This document shows positions 22,200 through 34,528 of a DNA stretch of 64,000 bases, piece by piece; position 1 is the first letter of the stretch, and each line of letters opens with the position of its first letter. A program made the position numbers and the translations under genes. The DNA lies in the NCBI GenBank assembly GCA_022315425.1, contig JAIUPT010000045.1, forward strand, positions 1 to 64,000, written 5' to 3'. Below the pieces are notes generated by a model that was not told where the DNA came from, did no database searches, and saw only the letters and a program-made list of their open reading frames with translations. This DNA is from Pseudevernia furfuracea (Eukaryota > Ascomycota > Lecanoromycetes > Lecanorales > Parmeliaceae).

Positions 22200-25100
22200 T
22201 GCGCACACTGCAGCACCAGACCATCACTGACCACAAAGCATGCCAGGAGATACACAGAGTGAAGACGCAAAAGTTGTCAGAGGTACAGTACCTGGACATG
22301 ACCCACCAGTCCCTGACGCCTCCGTGTGGGTCAAAAATGCACCAGCCATTTGTGCGGCTGCCATGATTGGTGCTGCAGCATATGATCTGAAGCTTGCTGA
22401 TGTTGGCTCATCATTGGCTATGTTTGCGTTCAGTACCAGCAGAGTCGCAGTCAGCAAACCGGCGAGGACTTCCATGGGAGCCAACATGGTTTGTAGAGTC
22501 CATAGATAACACCTAATAGCAATGACAGCATGTGAGCAGCTGCTCTCAGGAATCAGGCATCTTGCCTTTGGGGAGCTGCAACTGTACTGTATCTGCCCTT
22601 GCTTTGACGGCCTCCGTTCCAATGTTACTGGCTGGGAAGGTGCTTTGGGCTGCACATCAGCAGCTGCCTTCCTACTATGCATGGCGTCAACTTCTGTCAT
22701 GTTCCTGTGACATTCTCCTCACTGTCAACTGGCTTATGTAGGATCCCCTTGCATTGCACCCAGGCCTGCACCTGTCTGCTTCCTCGTCACTGACATGGAC
22801 GATTGCGTTCTGCAAACAGGCCTGGCTGTTAACACTGCACTTGCTTTCTGAGCACTAATAAATTTCTCGGTGCTTTGAAGCTCACATCATGTGACTGAGC
22901 AACATTGCATTGCGATGTGTGATGCAGGGGACACAATTGATGGCACAGTGCAATCTGGACAGCAGAAGTTGTAGATGGAGGTGGGCAATGCAACACAAAC
23001 ACACAAAACTGCACAAGCTTTTGTTGTCCTTCACAACCCCACCTGCAGTCGGCTTCTGATCTCCTGCCAGCTGCTTGTTGAGGATTTGCAACAGGTTGCA
23101 GGGGGGCCTTGCATGCTGCTGCTTGACCAGGGAAAGACCTCCTTTGCTTTGAAACGGGAACAAACCAGGCGAACAAACCGGTGTGAATCAGCTTTAAGGA
23201 TCTAAGCTGTTTCAAAATCGACGGATGGTGACGAATCAACGGCCATCGTGCTGGGAGACGTCATGAATCATGACTCGTGATTCACACATCGCATGTATGG
23301 CCGTGTTGGACTGCGGTGTTTTGTTTGCTCGAATGGGCTCGAATGGCAAGACAAGTTTGAAGCGACCACACGGTTTACTGCGTTGAATGTCGTGATACGG
23401 TGACCGTATTCGATGCACGGAGTGATTGATTGAACTTGGCGAACCTGTTCGCCCAGTGCATTGTCAGTTGAATGGCACTGTCCTTGAATCGCTGCATACA
23501 ATATTGACACCACACAATCAGCTTAGCTAAGCATATCTTGCCTAGAAACAATGGTACCAATCCATCGGTGGATTACCAAATCTGATGTCAACATATGCAT
23601 GTATATACAAGCATTTGCCCCTAATCTCATTCAAACCAACTATAGCTGCAGCTACCATCACAAACATAAACAGAGGTAGACTCACAACAATATTGGTTCA
23701 AATGGGGAGACACTGCGAGTAGACGGGCCCTGCTCATCTGCTTTTAATTAACATGGCAAATACATCACAGTGATCAAAGTGCTCTGTTTGGGACAAGTTG
23801 TAGGGCTGCAAATGGAGCAAGTCAGGAAGAAATCACACAATGGTGCAACCCCTTCAAAATGACAACTCCTGATGACTGCAAAAATTGGTTAGCTGGTTGC
23901 CTGAGGGGAGTACGGCTGCAATCACCGTACCTGGCATAGGACATCTCATTCTGCAGCCAGGTGTTAACGTTCTCAACAAGCTCATCTGTCATTGGATTTC
24001 GCAAAAGCCAATTAGGAGTGAGCCTTGCACAGTTGCCAATCTTGACAGCCATGAACCATGACACTGCATGCATGGCGTGTGCACACGCCCGTTGGGCCAC
24101 CAGAACAGCAAAGGCAGCCGCATGACCAGCCGTCCCGTTCAAGATGGGATGCAGGTTGTGTGCTGGCGCGATTTGTTGTTTTTTTTTGGTCACGGAAGAA
24201 GCAACCCAGCTGATGTAAATGAGGGCTACGATCACAATGTATGCCAGCGCATGACAGCAGTCACACTCGACTCGGCGCCCGTGCCCGCGATGCACATGAA
24301 CTGGGATCGAGCGATCAAATATATTTGGGAAGACAGATTACGTTTCTTATGCTATCATGAGCAGGTTTTAAGAAGCCCACCACCCTTTTAGAATAAAAGG
24401 AAAACATACAACTTTTCTCACAAAATTCTGAGACGCCTTTTGACAAGATAAGATCTTCTCAAAATATAGGAGTCTTTAAGGAAGCCTATGCTTTCAATCC
24501 CAATCGGAATGCCAGATGGTCTTCCTAAAGCATTTAAGGATTGACAACAGAACCCTTTGAGATGTTCCTGTCCACTTAAGAAAGTTTTGGGACTCATGGC
24601 TTCTGACAGTTTCGTGGTAAACGAAAATCGCGCAGGCATGACTTCTCACAGTTTCTCCAACTTGTGTCTGCCAGCTCAGAAACCAGGCGGCAGCACGGTA
24701 CATCACGTTTGTGCCCGTTGGTGTATCTCAGTCGCCGGTTCTGTGCGGCACACACCAGCAAGCATGCCAGGTTCCATGTTGGAGCTGATGGAACGCGCGC
24801 AGCAGGCCAGGCAACGACAAGCAAGCCACAGTAGCAGTCGCACGGTTCAGGCGCCGTCGCCGGTAGCTGTGCCTCAATCTAGGAGGTTGGGCACCAGGAA
24901 GCTCGTCACAGAGTTGGAGAACAAGCAGATACGTGATATGTGCATGTATTAGGACTCCAAGAAAAAAGGGGGACTTGACTTCAATCGAAAAGATCTCGCA
25001 GAGAAGGATAGCACGCAGCAATCTACCCTTTGAGCTGAACAGCATGTGTGCAAAAAGCAGCGATGTTTGACATTATGCAAGCTCCATCTGCAACAGTTGC

Positions 25101-25505
25101 TATGCATGAGGTGTGGGATTTGCAGGCACAGTAAGCACTACAATACGGTATGCTCGCTGCTAAGCCCAAAGGCCCTTGCAAGCTGCCCAGAGATTAAGAA
25201 GGATTTATTTAAACTTTAGCCCGCCCCACTGTTCTTCCTGTTGCCTCTAGCTTGCGACGCATACCTGACATTGCTCTCCAAGTATCTCCTTTCCTTGATG
25301 ATGTTGTCCAAGGATGTCATTGCGTGCATATGCAGTTTCTGCAGTACTCCTTTAGCAATTGTTCTTTGCACTCCAAGATCTTACAGCATCGAAAGATTGC
25401 AGTTGTAGATTGTGCCAGCATACCCCAATGGCATGGGTCTTAGGTGTACATCATATCCAAACATTTTCAGCATGTCTACTAGCTTTTCATGTTGTTCATT
25501 TTTCT
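22200..25505. other. No gene recognised
   Basis: An open frame of about 158 codons (22,224-22,700, minus) and a short plus-strand frame from 24,764 (MPGSMLELMERAQQARQR...) are the best candidates, but neither has a recognisable domain. A 21-bp hairpin TGAATCA/TGATTCA lies at 23,264-23,284. Confidence 0.4.
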
Positions 25506-25511
25506 CTGCCA

Positions 25512-26644
25512 CTTCCTCTGCACAACTCGGTCAGTACACTCAGCCCGGCATGACTCTGCTGCAAGTGGTCACGGCAGCACCGCTTTGCGCCCAGTCGCAA
25601 GCAGAATAGGCTCGGTGCGGCCAGATGCTGTTTAGTCATGTCGAAATGTCCACCTGACTAGCAGTCAATGCCAATACCCTTATGGCGGACATTGAATGAC
25701 CATGTGTTCTGCCCCTTTCGCCATGTGGTAAGAGATCTGTCATCAAAGTCACTCTCCTGTCAACGCTATAGCTGGTGTCTGATCCAGCAGCAGCAGCAGC
25801 TGCACATACAGTTATAGGCATATGTAATGTCCAGCACGTTTGCATTTCCCAGTATGATTACACAGGATGCTACGCCAGATCATGCATGCAGCATGACTCA
25901 TTATACTGACAGCATGATTGCATGTGCATGACTCAATCTGAAAACTTCGAATCCCTTTGGAAACTTGAACGACCAGACAGTAGGAAAGGCTGACGCAGTC
26001 AGCTGTCTGCAGTGAAATGCAAAGTCAAGGGGCAAGGGAGGGGCCAGAAGCGTCCTGTTTGCAGCTCGCTGCTTTGCTGCAAAAGCTGGATACTACGTTT
26101 CACAGCTGTGCTGTTTTGCCACAAACCTTGGGCCTCCAAGGTATCCTTCCCTGTACCGTTCGAGCCCAGCATAACTCACAAGTGTAGCCTGTGCTTTCAC
26201 CTCTGATTTGCTGTGACAGTACCTTTGGCTTTGACAACACCTAATTAGCGCTGCGATCGCTTTGCGCGGCGGTTAACCCCAACACGCGTCGTTGTATCGG
26301 TCGTTGACCTGTCCTGAGTCGCAGCATCGAAAAGCTTTGCAGCTGTGTGCTCTACGATAGTCTTAAACAGACCTGCTTCGTACTCTGGACACCACTTTTG
26401 ACGACAGCTGTACCCTAATAAAAGGCTTGGAAATTTCGAAAGAAACGTATGCCTCGTCGACAGGCTGGCCGGCGTTTGTTTTGGTCCGCTTTCAACGGTC
26501 TGGTCGACCAGCGCGAGTCCCTCTGATCAAAGATACCAGGAGGCGGAGTACATCGAACGGACAGCTCATGGCAGCAAAGATCGACAGGAAGCTCTGCAAC
26601 ATGAGCTAGTCATCCGAGGACCTTCCTCTGCACAACTCGGTCAG
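25512..26644 (+). repeat. 23-bp direct repeats bracketing a 1.1-kb block
   Basis: The sequence CTTCCTCTGCACAACTCGGTCAG occurs at 25,512-25,534 and again, perfectly, at 26,622-26,644. The two copies enclose the mosaic repeat 25,807-26,412. A perfect 23-bp direct repeat this close is unlikely by chance; it may be a long target-site duplication or the scar of an unequal recombination. Confidence 0.7.
25807..26412 (+). repeat. Mosaic repeat, short copy (long copy at 49,368-50,395)
   Basis: From TACAGTTATAGGC to the 'ttttgacgacagct' block this is about 90-95 percent alike to 49,368-50,395, but lacks two internal segments of about 150 bp and 330 bp present there. The copies share the 'aggggcaaggga' block, 'gtaccgttcgagcccagca' and 'gctttgcgcggcggt' landmarks. 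The left edge matches the point where the Tc1 element ends at 49,367, which suggests that this copy shows the uninterrupted site. No coding function recognised. Confidence 0.85.
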
Positions 26645-26649
26645 AGGGG

Positions 26650-28900
26650 GACAATGCCTCAAGCGAATCCGGCAGCACCGTGTACCATACACAATGTACG
26701 CAGTCAACAATCCACATCAACGCAGTTTAGGCAGAGAAGCCGCGTCAAGTGGTGTTTCTTGCGCATAGCTCTAGGGGTTTTGAGGAACTGAGCGTGCTGC
26801 GAAAGGCCCAGGTCGCGCTTCTTACGGATCGTGGCAGCAACAAACCTTCCGGGAGGTTTCGGTCACCATATGCACGCTTTGTCGTACGCAAGACTTGCCC
26901 AAGGTGCGTGTAAGTTTGAATGTTGACCGATCTGCAGAAAGATCACCACTTTTTGCGTCCCAGCTGTCATACACTGACAGCTACTTCCAACATCAGGCTT
27001 TTTGTTAAAACACCTTCGCTGCATTTCAGGCACGCACTGCAAGCTTAGCACACAGATTAGCTGTTTCCTGGGGTGCAGTGCGCAAGCCCAAGTGGCTTCT
27101 ATTGCTGGTTGGTTCGCTTGTGACACAAACTGATGCATGCTTTGGACAGGCAATTGCTCACGTTGCATACAGACTCAAGTTATGCAGCTGTTGGATGCAA
27201 GACATATGCAGGACTGCAGCCGAGTCTTGTGTGCATGCTTCATGTGTGCACAGTATTCACACCATACACAGTGTATCATTGCAGGCCCAAATATCCAGTG
27301 CAGAGAGTGGGAGTGGCAACAAGCAGGTCCACAAAATGTCACCGTCTTACAACAGAGCCTTAGAGGTTAGGGGCTGCCGGTTCAACGAAGTGTATACACT
27401 GTACATATGGCTGTTGCTCAGGGCACAACTACATGTGGCAAGACAGCTGGCAAGAAGGATAGATCTAGATAAGAGGCTTCAAGGACTCAGCTGCCTTGTC
27501 TGAAGGCTTTGAAGAAGAATGACTGAGCTGCCTTGTGTCTCTGCTCCACTATATAGCAACTCAGATTGTCATAGCTTTTGCTCAGCACGTCAGGCGTGCA
27601 AGCTGCTTTGCCTAACACCTTTGTGATTCAAAGAATCAAATGCAGCTGCCATGCATGTTAACGTAACTGTTGAATAGCAGAGGGGTAGTTGCACGTCTGC
27701 AGTCTGTTTGTTGTCTTTTGCTATAGCAGGTTATGTACAGCAGCAGTCAAAAGTCTGCATCCAAACATTTGCATTGCTGTACATTGCAGCATTCCCTTGC
27801 ATCCCCAACTGCCTTGGTATCACGAGTCAGCTCATCACTGGGGATCACGTGATCAAGTTTAGCAATCTGCTTTGCCTCGGCGCAGCCGAAGGTAAGGGGA
27901 GGTAAGTGGATTGTCTTTGTCTGCCGTCTAAGTCAAAAAGCAACCACTCTGAAATTTTTGAGCACTTGCAAGTGATTGCAGGGGCTTGCTGGTTGCACAA
28001 GCTTTGCTGCAAGTGACAGCAAAGCTTGCTCAACGAGCAAACTTCTTGTCTTTTGTGAAAATGCTCTGGCTAACAGCACACTGCGTTGCTTCACAAACTG
28101 GATACTACAAAAGAAAGCTGGCCTGTTTTCACAAACAGCACTGCCCTATGTAATCAAGTCACCCTTCTAATATCAGCAACAGGACGTCTCTTCTGCAGAC
28201 GTTTCCTGTTGCAATCCGTCCTTTTCTCGCTGCCATTGAGCACAGTATGAGACGTCGTAAATCCGGGTGTTTCTTGTCTCTTTCTCTTCCCATTCACAAA
28301 AACGTATCGTGGACAAATACCATATTTCTGTACTTCCTCCATCAGGGGAGGAAAGTCATGTCTCTTTTGCGTACTTTATACTTATCATAAGCATATCATT
28401 TGGCCAAAGAAAGATACGCAAAAGGTATGCGTTAAAGAAAATTTCGTCATCACGTATACGCTGTCATGGCTGACAATCACCAGTCCTACGAAGCAGCAAG
28501 CCTGCAGCCGTTTTCCTGGCGTACGGTTTGTCAGAATCCAACTACGTAGGTATATCGGAAGCGTCGTTGTCAGTTCACGGTGACAGCACATGACGCTAAC
28601 AACAAGGTTGTTGATTTTCCCCTCCACGCAGCATGCGCTCCTTGCGCCAATGGAGCATCTAATTTTCTTTCTAATATGACCCCAATCTATGACCCTTGCT
28701 GTTGTGACCACCTGTTTTTTGCTAACCCCGGGCCCACCCATGGGTGATTTCAGACCCGTCGTTCAGGTAGAGATTCAAACCACGAACGCCAGGTTGCGGT
28801 GCTTCATTCTACATCTTTCTCCTGTTCAAATTGCCTTGCTCAGCCACATTCCCTAGGCCAGCTACTGCCGGTCTTTGTACCTTGTCCATCAGTTGTCAGA
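26650..28900. other. No gene recognised
   Basis: Short open frames only, without familiar motifs. The stretch 27,080-27,500 is open for 141 codons on the plus strand but is Cys/His/Gln-rich and looks like chance. Confidence 0.45.
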
Positions 28901-28908
28901 CTCAGTCA

Positions 28909-29784
28909 TGGTCAAAATTGCGATGGGTGTCGGTCTGATGGTCCTGGTAAGTGTCTCGCTGACCAAGAAGTGTACGCTCATAGGCTTGTGAGCATCGCAG
29001 CAACTAAGGTTAGACGTGCTTTCTGCAGATTGGGCAATGCTTGACCTGTTTGTCTCCGGTACGCACACGCAGCTTCGTTTGACGCCACTTTTATGTCGCG
29101 TGCTGACCTTGCTGACTGTGTGTAGCTGGAGAACAGAGAGCTTCGCCAAAACGATCCTTGCTGTCAGACATAGACTACGATGCAGAATATGCTTATGCTC
29201 CCACCCCAAGCACCACCTCCACCCCTACAGCGACGAGCGTATCATCTACTTCTGATACCAAAAATGTTACTGGTGAGTTTGACTCGCATGCGCCATTTCC
29301 ACACCTCGACACCTAAAGTGCCTGTCTTGTTGCTGCAGTGTCATTCACGGTTACTTTCTCCGGAATCGCTACAGTTGCAGATTTCACGCCAACACTTCAG
29401 GCAAATTACAAGCAATTGATTATCACTGCGTCTAACGCAGCAGACGTAGAGATAACAAGCATTACAGCCGGAAGTATCAAGGTTGCGACTGTAGCCTATT
29501 TTTCATCTTCCAGTTCAGCAGCCAACTCAGCAGCCGCAACCACTCTTGTAAAAACTTTGACTACAAGCGCAAGCAGCATTTTTCCAGCTAGCACATATGG
29601 GACAGTCACTGTCTCTGACATCACAGAATCTACTGGAACTTCAGGTGAGTCCTTTGACCGTTCTGGTGTGATAAACGTTGCTGCTGATACTGACATTATG
29701 TGGCGTTATGCAGGTGTGGGCTTAGTAGGAATATCTGTCAGCTTATTAATGGTTGCTGTAGCCTTTGTGGTCATATTGTTTTAA
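28909..29784 (+). CDS. Small secreted/type I membrane protein, probable 5-exon gene
   Basis: Proposed exons: 28,909-28,947 (ATG; MVKIAMGVGLMVL, donor GTAAGT), a 30-nt exon near 29,030 after TTCTGCAG, a third exon ending at donor GTGAGT 29,272, a fourth from 29,339 after CTGCAG, and the last after the 69-nt GTGAGT...TGCAG segment at 29,645-29,713. Joined in phase they give a signal peptide, an acidic Thr/Ser/Pro-rich linker (APTPSTTSTPTATS), a domain starting SFTVTFSGIATVADFTP with ITSITAGSIKVAT (a SEA-like pattern common in algal surface proteins), and a C-terminal membrane helix (LVGISVSLLMVAVAFVVILF). The 69-nt intron is a multiple of three without a stop, so retention gives a longer variant. 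TGTAA is at 29,869. The function is unknown; cell-surface adhesion is a guess. Confidence 0.65.
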
Positions 29785-30590
29785 GAAAAATGCGACCGTG
29801 TTTGACAAAAAGACATTAGTGACACCGCTCTTATGTTTTATTTGCGCATGTTGTAGATTTCAATCCATGTAATTCCACTGAGTGTCCTTGACGAGGTTGG
29901 CTTATCAGAATGCGTAAACAAACAACCAACCGATATTTGGTCGTTTTCGATTTGCAAATGATGTTACAGCCTGTCAGCAGCTCAAAAATAAAGAAGGACC
30001 ATAAAGGACACATGACTGCCAATTGAGGATGCGACAGCTAAGCACTGTGGGAGTCAGTGCTGAGTTTGTTACAAGCAGCTTCCTTTTAAAGCAGACAGTC
30101 TATCCATGTGCCCTTGCCAACAAGGTCACAGTGATGAAGCTGATAGACTATCAGTGTTCAAGATCATGCCACAGGGTAACTGGATTTCACATTTCATTGA
30201 TATGCTGGAACGGCTTCAAACAGCGCTTGACCCAAGCAAAATTCCTTGGCACCTCCCTGCAAGCAGCTTTATCGTGTGTTGAATGTACTGCAGACAACAT
30301 TTGCATGACCGCTGTGCATATCACTCTTTTGCCTGACTGCATTTAGCATGCAGATTGTTCTCCCAGCTTTTGATTGGGCTAAGAGGTGTGTTGAGTGTAC
30401 TGCAGATAGCACTCCAAAGATGGTCAACCGCAGGTGCATGCCTTGACAACTAGGGTGCCTATTGGCTGCAAAATTTCTAAAAGGCTGTCTGGGCAATACT
30501 CACCGTCCTTGCAAGCTGGGAATCAGTCAGCAAGCACCAGGAGCAATCCCTGATCATGAGTACTTCCCAACAAATGTGCCTCCTACTGTG
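29785..30590. other. No gene recognised
   Basis: 3' flank of the membrane-protein gene, then sequence with a short imperfect duplication ('gtgttgaatgtactgcaga' at about 30,277 and 'gtgttgagtgtactgcaga' at about 30,388). No coding signal. Confidence 0.45.
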
Positions 30591-30599
30591 CAAGTAGCA

Positions 30600-33500
30600 G
30601 AGGACTTACGTGTCAATTTCCATGTACTCCATGCTCACAGTGTCAGTGTCCATCAGCCCGTCCATGGACAACACCTTGCCCACATCAAATTTGGCTGTAC
30701 TCTGATATGGTGACCCATCAAATGGCTCACACACCACGTACCCACCCACTGTCACATCATCTGTAGCCCACACTTGCAGGCCCAGAGTCTTGGGCGCTGC
30801 ACTCTCATGTCCTAGCCATACACCTTGATGTGGCAGCAGATACAGAGCTTGTTGTGCAAACTCAACCTGTACAACGAGAGTGCGTTGTCAATGTACAGTA
30901 TTTTTAGGGTTTTTAATGATTACAATTCAGTTTGTTCCAGCCCCATGTGCATGGCTTATATAGAATCAGGGTTCAACTCCTATGCTGGGACAGTAGTAGC
31001 GGCTTCTGACAATAACACCCTTACCACAAATATATGTTGAAATCTAACTTAGTACAAATCAAAGTGGCGCTGTGTTGTGACAAAGAAGTGCCTCAACTAA
31101 ATCTAATCCATCACATACAGCCTGACACAAGGTGTATGACAGACATGCAAGCAAGTGTCCAGAAGCAAATGACCAAGTGCCTTTCCAGACCTGTGTGATC
31201 TCTAGCATGTCAGCAAGCAGGCTGCTCCTAAAAAGCAGATGGTGCAGCAAACCAATCAATAATGATGTGGCAGGAGCAGGATAAGGTGGACAGTGCAGTA
31301 TCACAAGATCAAAGATGAAGGTGCTTACATCTACAGGTGGAATGCCCCTGACCAGCTCTGCATCCTGATCCCTCCATGTCCCTTTCGGGTATTCAATCAG
31401 TCTTGGATGCGGCTGCAACACGCTTGAGACAATGCCCTTTGGCCAGGCTGCCTCTTGCTTTTTCAGAAATGCAGGCCAAAAGGTTCTGGCATGCTCGATC
31501 TCACGCATCAATCTGACACGGGGGTGGTTTGGATCACCAGCTGCCTGTGCAGGCGCATCAGGGTGCTTCTCAAGGTGCTTGTCCCATACCTTCTCACAGC
31601 AAGCCTGAATCAATCACACACTGGGCTAAACATGGTATTGCTGATTGTTGAGGTGAGTTATCACACCCTTTAAACTAGCCAGCAAGTCATGCTACCTTGA
31701 CCAGCAGCACAGCTGCCAAGACATCACGGCTGCAGTCGCCACATGACAAGCCTCAAAGTGAAGTATGTTGGCCTAGTGCAGACCAGGTGTGGACAAATTC
31801 AGAGTGATGGCTATACAAATGAACTCCAGGTAGTGTAGCATTACAAAGTTGTCGCATGCACACAAAGCAGTCAGGTCTTGCAAAGGCTGACCTCAACATG
31901 TTTTCTGATCTTGTCAAAGCCACTGATTGGCTTGGTGGGCATGACTTGCAACTCTGTGCAAGACATCTTTGAAGAACACAGGCCAAACCTTGTTTTCCTT
32001 GGGCTGCAACTCTGTGTCCCTCATGAACTGCTTCCAGAAGAGCTGTGCTTTTCCGTCTATGAGCTTGAGCGTAATAGAATGCACTCTGAGCTTGACCTCA
32101 GACCCCAAATCACCCTTCACTTTCCCTGTACCTAAGCCCTTGAACTTGTAGGTCCTGTCCTGCAAGTGCAAGCCAGCTAGATCACATCAATTGTTTTTGC
32201 GGTGCAGGAGTGGAATTGAGTTTGCACTATAACTTTGTAGAGGCAGCAATTGACAGCAATGAACATGATACAACTTGAGCAGAGACTCAAAGACATTGGG
32301 CAGCCTGGGGAGAAAGCAGGAGTTTGTTGCATGTTTGACGTCAGTGTAGTAGCCACAGAACAGACAAAATGTAAATGGGAGTACAGGGGTACAAAAGCGT
32401 AAGACAGTGATTATGCTTACCTTGAAGAACAGATCCCACTGAGGTACATAGTCCACCATCACACACAACGTGTCATCAGTACGCAGAAATCCCAGAGCAG
32501 GAGGCAACCGGCTCTCCTGCAGTGTCTCTTGAAACATCGACATCATCTGGTCTGGTGTCAGGGCTTGGCACCGCTGTAGCTTGCTGCTCAGCACGCCAAA
32601 CAGTGCATCAATATCCTCGTGACTGTGACCAGGTTGAAGGAAGTTGAGCTGCAGTCACATCCACTTACGTGTTCAGGTCATTCTGGGACATCATCAAAGG
32701 TGTGAGGTCTGTGTCTTCAACATCAAATCCAAGCTACATTATGTTTTGACTCTATGAGCAAACAGGGTCAGGCTCAGCAAAACTGCAGTTCAAAGGCAGT
32801 GAGACTGTGCAATGTGATGCTACAGCAGAACAACCTTAGACACACATGTGCTGAATGAGATGAAGTCTGCACGAGAGCTGACCTCTACTTCAGTGAAGAT
32901 TCCAGCCTCCACCAGGCTGGCCAGGAAGGCAATGACGGTGATATTTTTTTGTTGTCTTTGCCACAGTTGTCCATCTGGAGCTTCAGCTTTTGCGGTAGAA
33001 AGCCACGCTTTGCCTTGACCTCATGCAGAATGTACAAGATGATGCTGCAGGTGACGTTGCTGCCTGATCCTGGTCCTGTCAGCTGACCACCATGCTGCCA
33101 GAAAGCCATGTTACCAAGGCCATGCACTTTTGCTGCTATCAAGGGTTGCTGCAAAGGCTGCCCCGTGTTACACACCTCCTTGTTTGGCCTGATGAACTGA
33201 GAGATCTGCGTCTTCCAGCAGCTCATTCCATCAATAATGACGGAAAGATGATAGCAGCCGTTGATGTTGAGGAAAGCAGACTGCCTACAACAGGGACCAA
33301 AGGTGTGATTGGAGGTAGAGCTGGCAGCTGCACCAAGTGTTCATTGCAATCAGTGGACACAGGCAAGATGACTAGTATTACATTCATCTTATATGCCCAA
33401 AGTAATCACACACGCCTTGTACAAGCACAGCATGTGACAGCATGTTTGGAGTGACCATGACGCTGCAAGCTAACCAATTCGTTCGGCAACAGTAGAGATA

Positions 33501-33830
33501 CAAGATGCCGTACTGTTGTGCTTGAGGGCAGGTCAGACACGCCAGGCCTCAAAACCATAGCATGGCACAACATTCTCATGGACACATAACAAGCTTTGCA
33601 ATGTGATATTGCATCTTGCCACGCAGGGCGTGGCCACCTGCATGCAAGCTGCATGTGCTGTTACAACAGTTTGGGCAAGCTGTTACTGTGACAGTATTGC
33701 ACACCCGTCAGCCCAATACCTCATCCTGTCCTGTCGCACTTGATCTTGGTGGTCACCAAGAAGCTTCTTGTAGTAGGCCTTGTGCTCGCCAAGGGCCAGC
33801 TGCGCCACAGACAAATTGACGAGTGTCCTA
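30600..33830 (-). CDS. DUF7869-type transposase-like protein, multi-exon
   Basis: A large transposon-derived protein with an RNase H-like core, as found in algae and invertebrates. Blocks in order on the minus strand: LGEHKAYYKKLLGDHQDQVR (33,800-33,720), VIIDGM then SQFIRPNKEV (about 33,240-33,180), KVHGLGNMAFW and GSNVTCSIILYILHEV (about 33,130-33,010), LKLQMDNCGKDNKK (about 32,985-32,945, the family's l.vqmDNc..eNK motif), GHSHEDIDALFGVLSSKL (about 32,630-32,575, the GHTHeDiD.lF motif), then exons near 32.5, 32.1, 31.5 and 30.75 kb ending around VLSMDGLMDTDTVSMEYMEI. The Asp residues of MDNC and HEDID are the likely metal ligands. Introns separate the blocks; one frame change occurs after DNKK. 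No terminal repeats were found. Confidence 0.72.
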
Positions 33831-33983
33831 GTGCTCACCAGCAAAGACAGTCTGTGCAGGCGGTGTAAGCTGATCTCTCAGCACCTGACTATTATCAGTG
33901 CTTGCATATGTTTTGGATGTCACTGTGCAGCATGCTACAACAGCGCGTTGAAATATGGCGAGAGAGAAGAGAGAAGGCCAGGC

Positions 33984-34004
33984 AAGAAGAAGAAGAAGAA
34001 GAAG
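33984..34004. repeat. (AAG)7 microsatellite
   Basis: Seven perfect AAG triplets following a purine-rich stretch (agagagaagagagaagg). Confidence 0.95.
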
Positions 34005-34050
34005 ATTACAACAGAGATCACAATGCATGTGTTACACACGAATCCTCGAT

Positions 34051-34132
34051 TCACCCAAATCGTCGATTCGGGTGAAAGTCCAAGCAAATCAGCTATCTGG
34101 GTGAACTCGGTACACATATCGACGATTTGTGT
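34051..34132. repeat. Two palindromes left of the integrase gene
   Basis: 34,051-34,075 is a near-perfect 25-bp palindrome (TCACCC-AATCG-CGATT-GGGTGA with three mismatched or central bases). 34,112-34,132 is a 21-bp palindrome ACACA-ATCG-CGAT-TGTGT. Both share the core ATCG(A/T)CGAT. Related sequences occur at 37,746-37,798 on the other side of the gene, which suggests terminal or subterminal signals of the element. Confidence 0.75.
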
Positions 34133-34528
34133 CTCGTAGCAAACAGATCATCGATGAAGGCGATAAAAGGCTTCAAGAGTCTGCACAGCCCCTTGGTAAC
34201 AATCTGCACAGCCCCTTTGCAAATTTGTAACAATCTCAGGTGTAAGTTGCAACAATTGAGGCCCGGCATGTGATAGCATGTGCACCCATCATCGCTCACA
34301 TCGCTCATGACATCGTTGTGCATCACATATGATAAAATGTTTTCTTCCTTAAGCATGCTCACATGTTCATGGCTGACAATGACCGCTGCACCAATTGCAA
34401 GAGCAATTTCACCTGCTGTGAACCCTGCCGCTGGAATTCTAAAAACAAACTCTTAAAGTTGTAATCGCGATGACAGCCACCTGCAGTTGCGTCCGTTCCA
34501 GCGCGATAGGCAGCTGATGTCATGAGTC

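Noticed and set aside
22224..22700. 158-codon minus-strand frame upstream of the Harbinger fragment, as its Myb-like partner or N-terminus
   Set aside because: No Trp-spaced Myb pattern and no link in frame to the transposase; left unassigned.
23264..23284. TGAATCA/TGATTCA hairpin as a terminator or binding site
   Set aside because: Short inverted repeats of this size are expected by chance in 64 kb, and no gene lies nearby.
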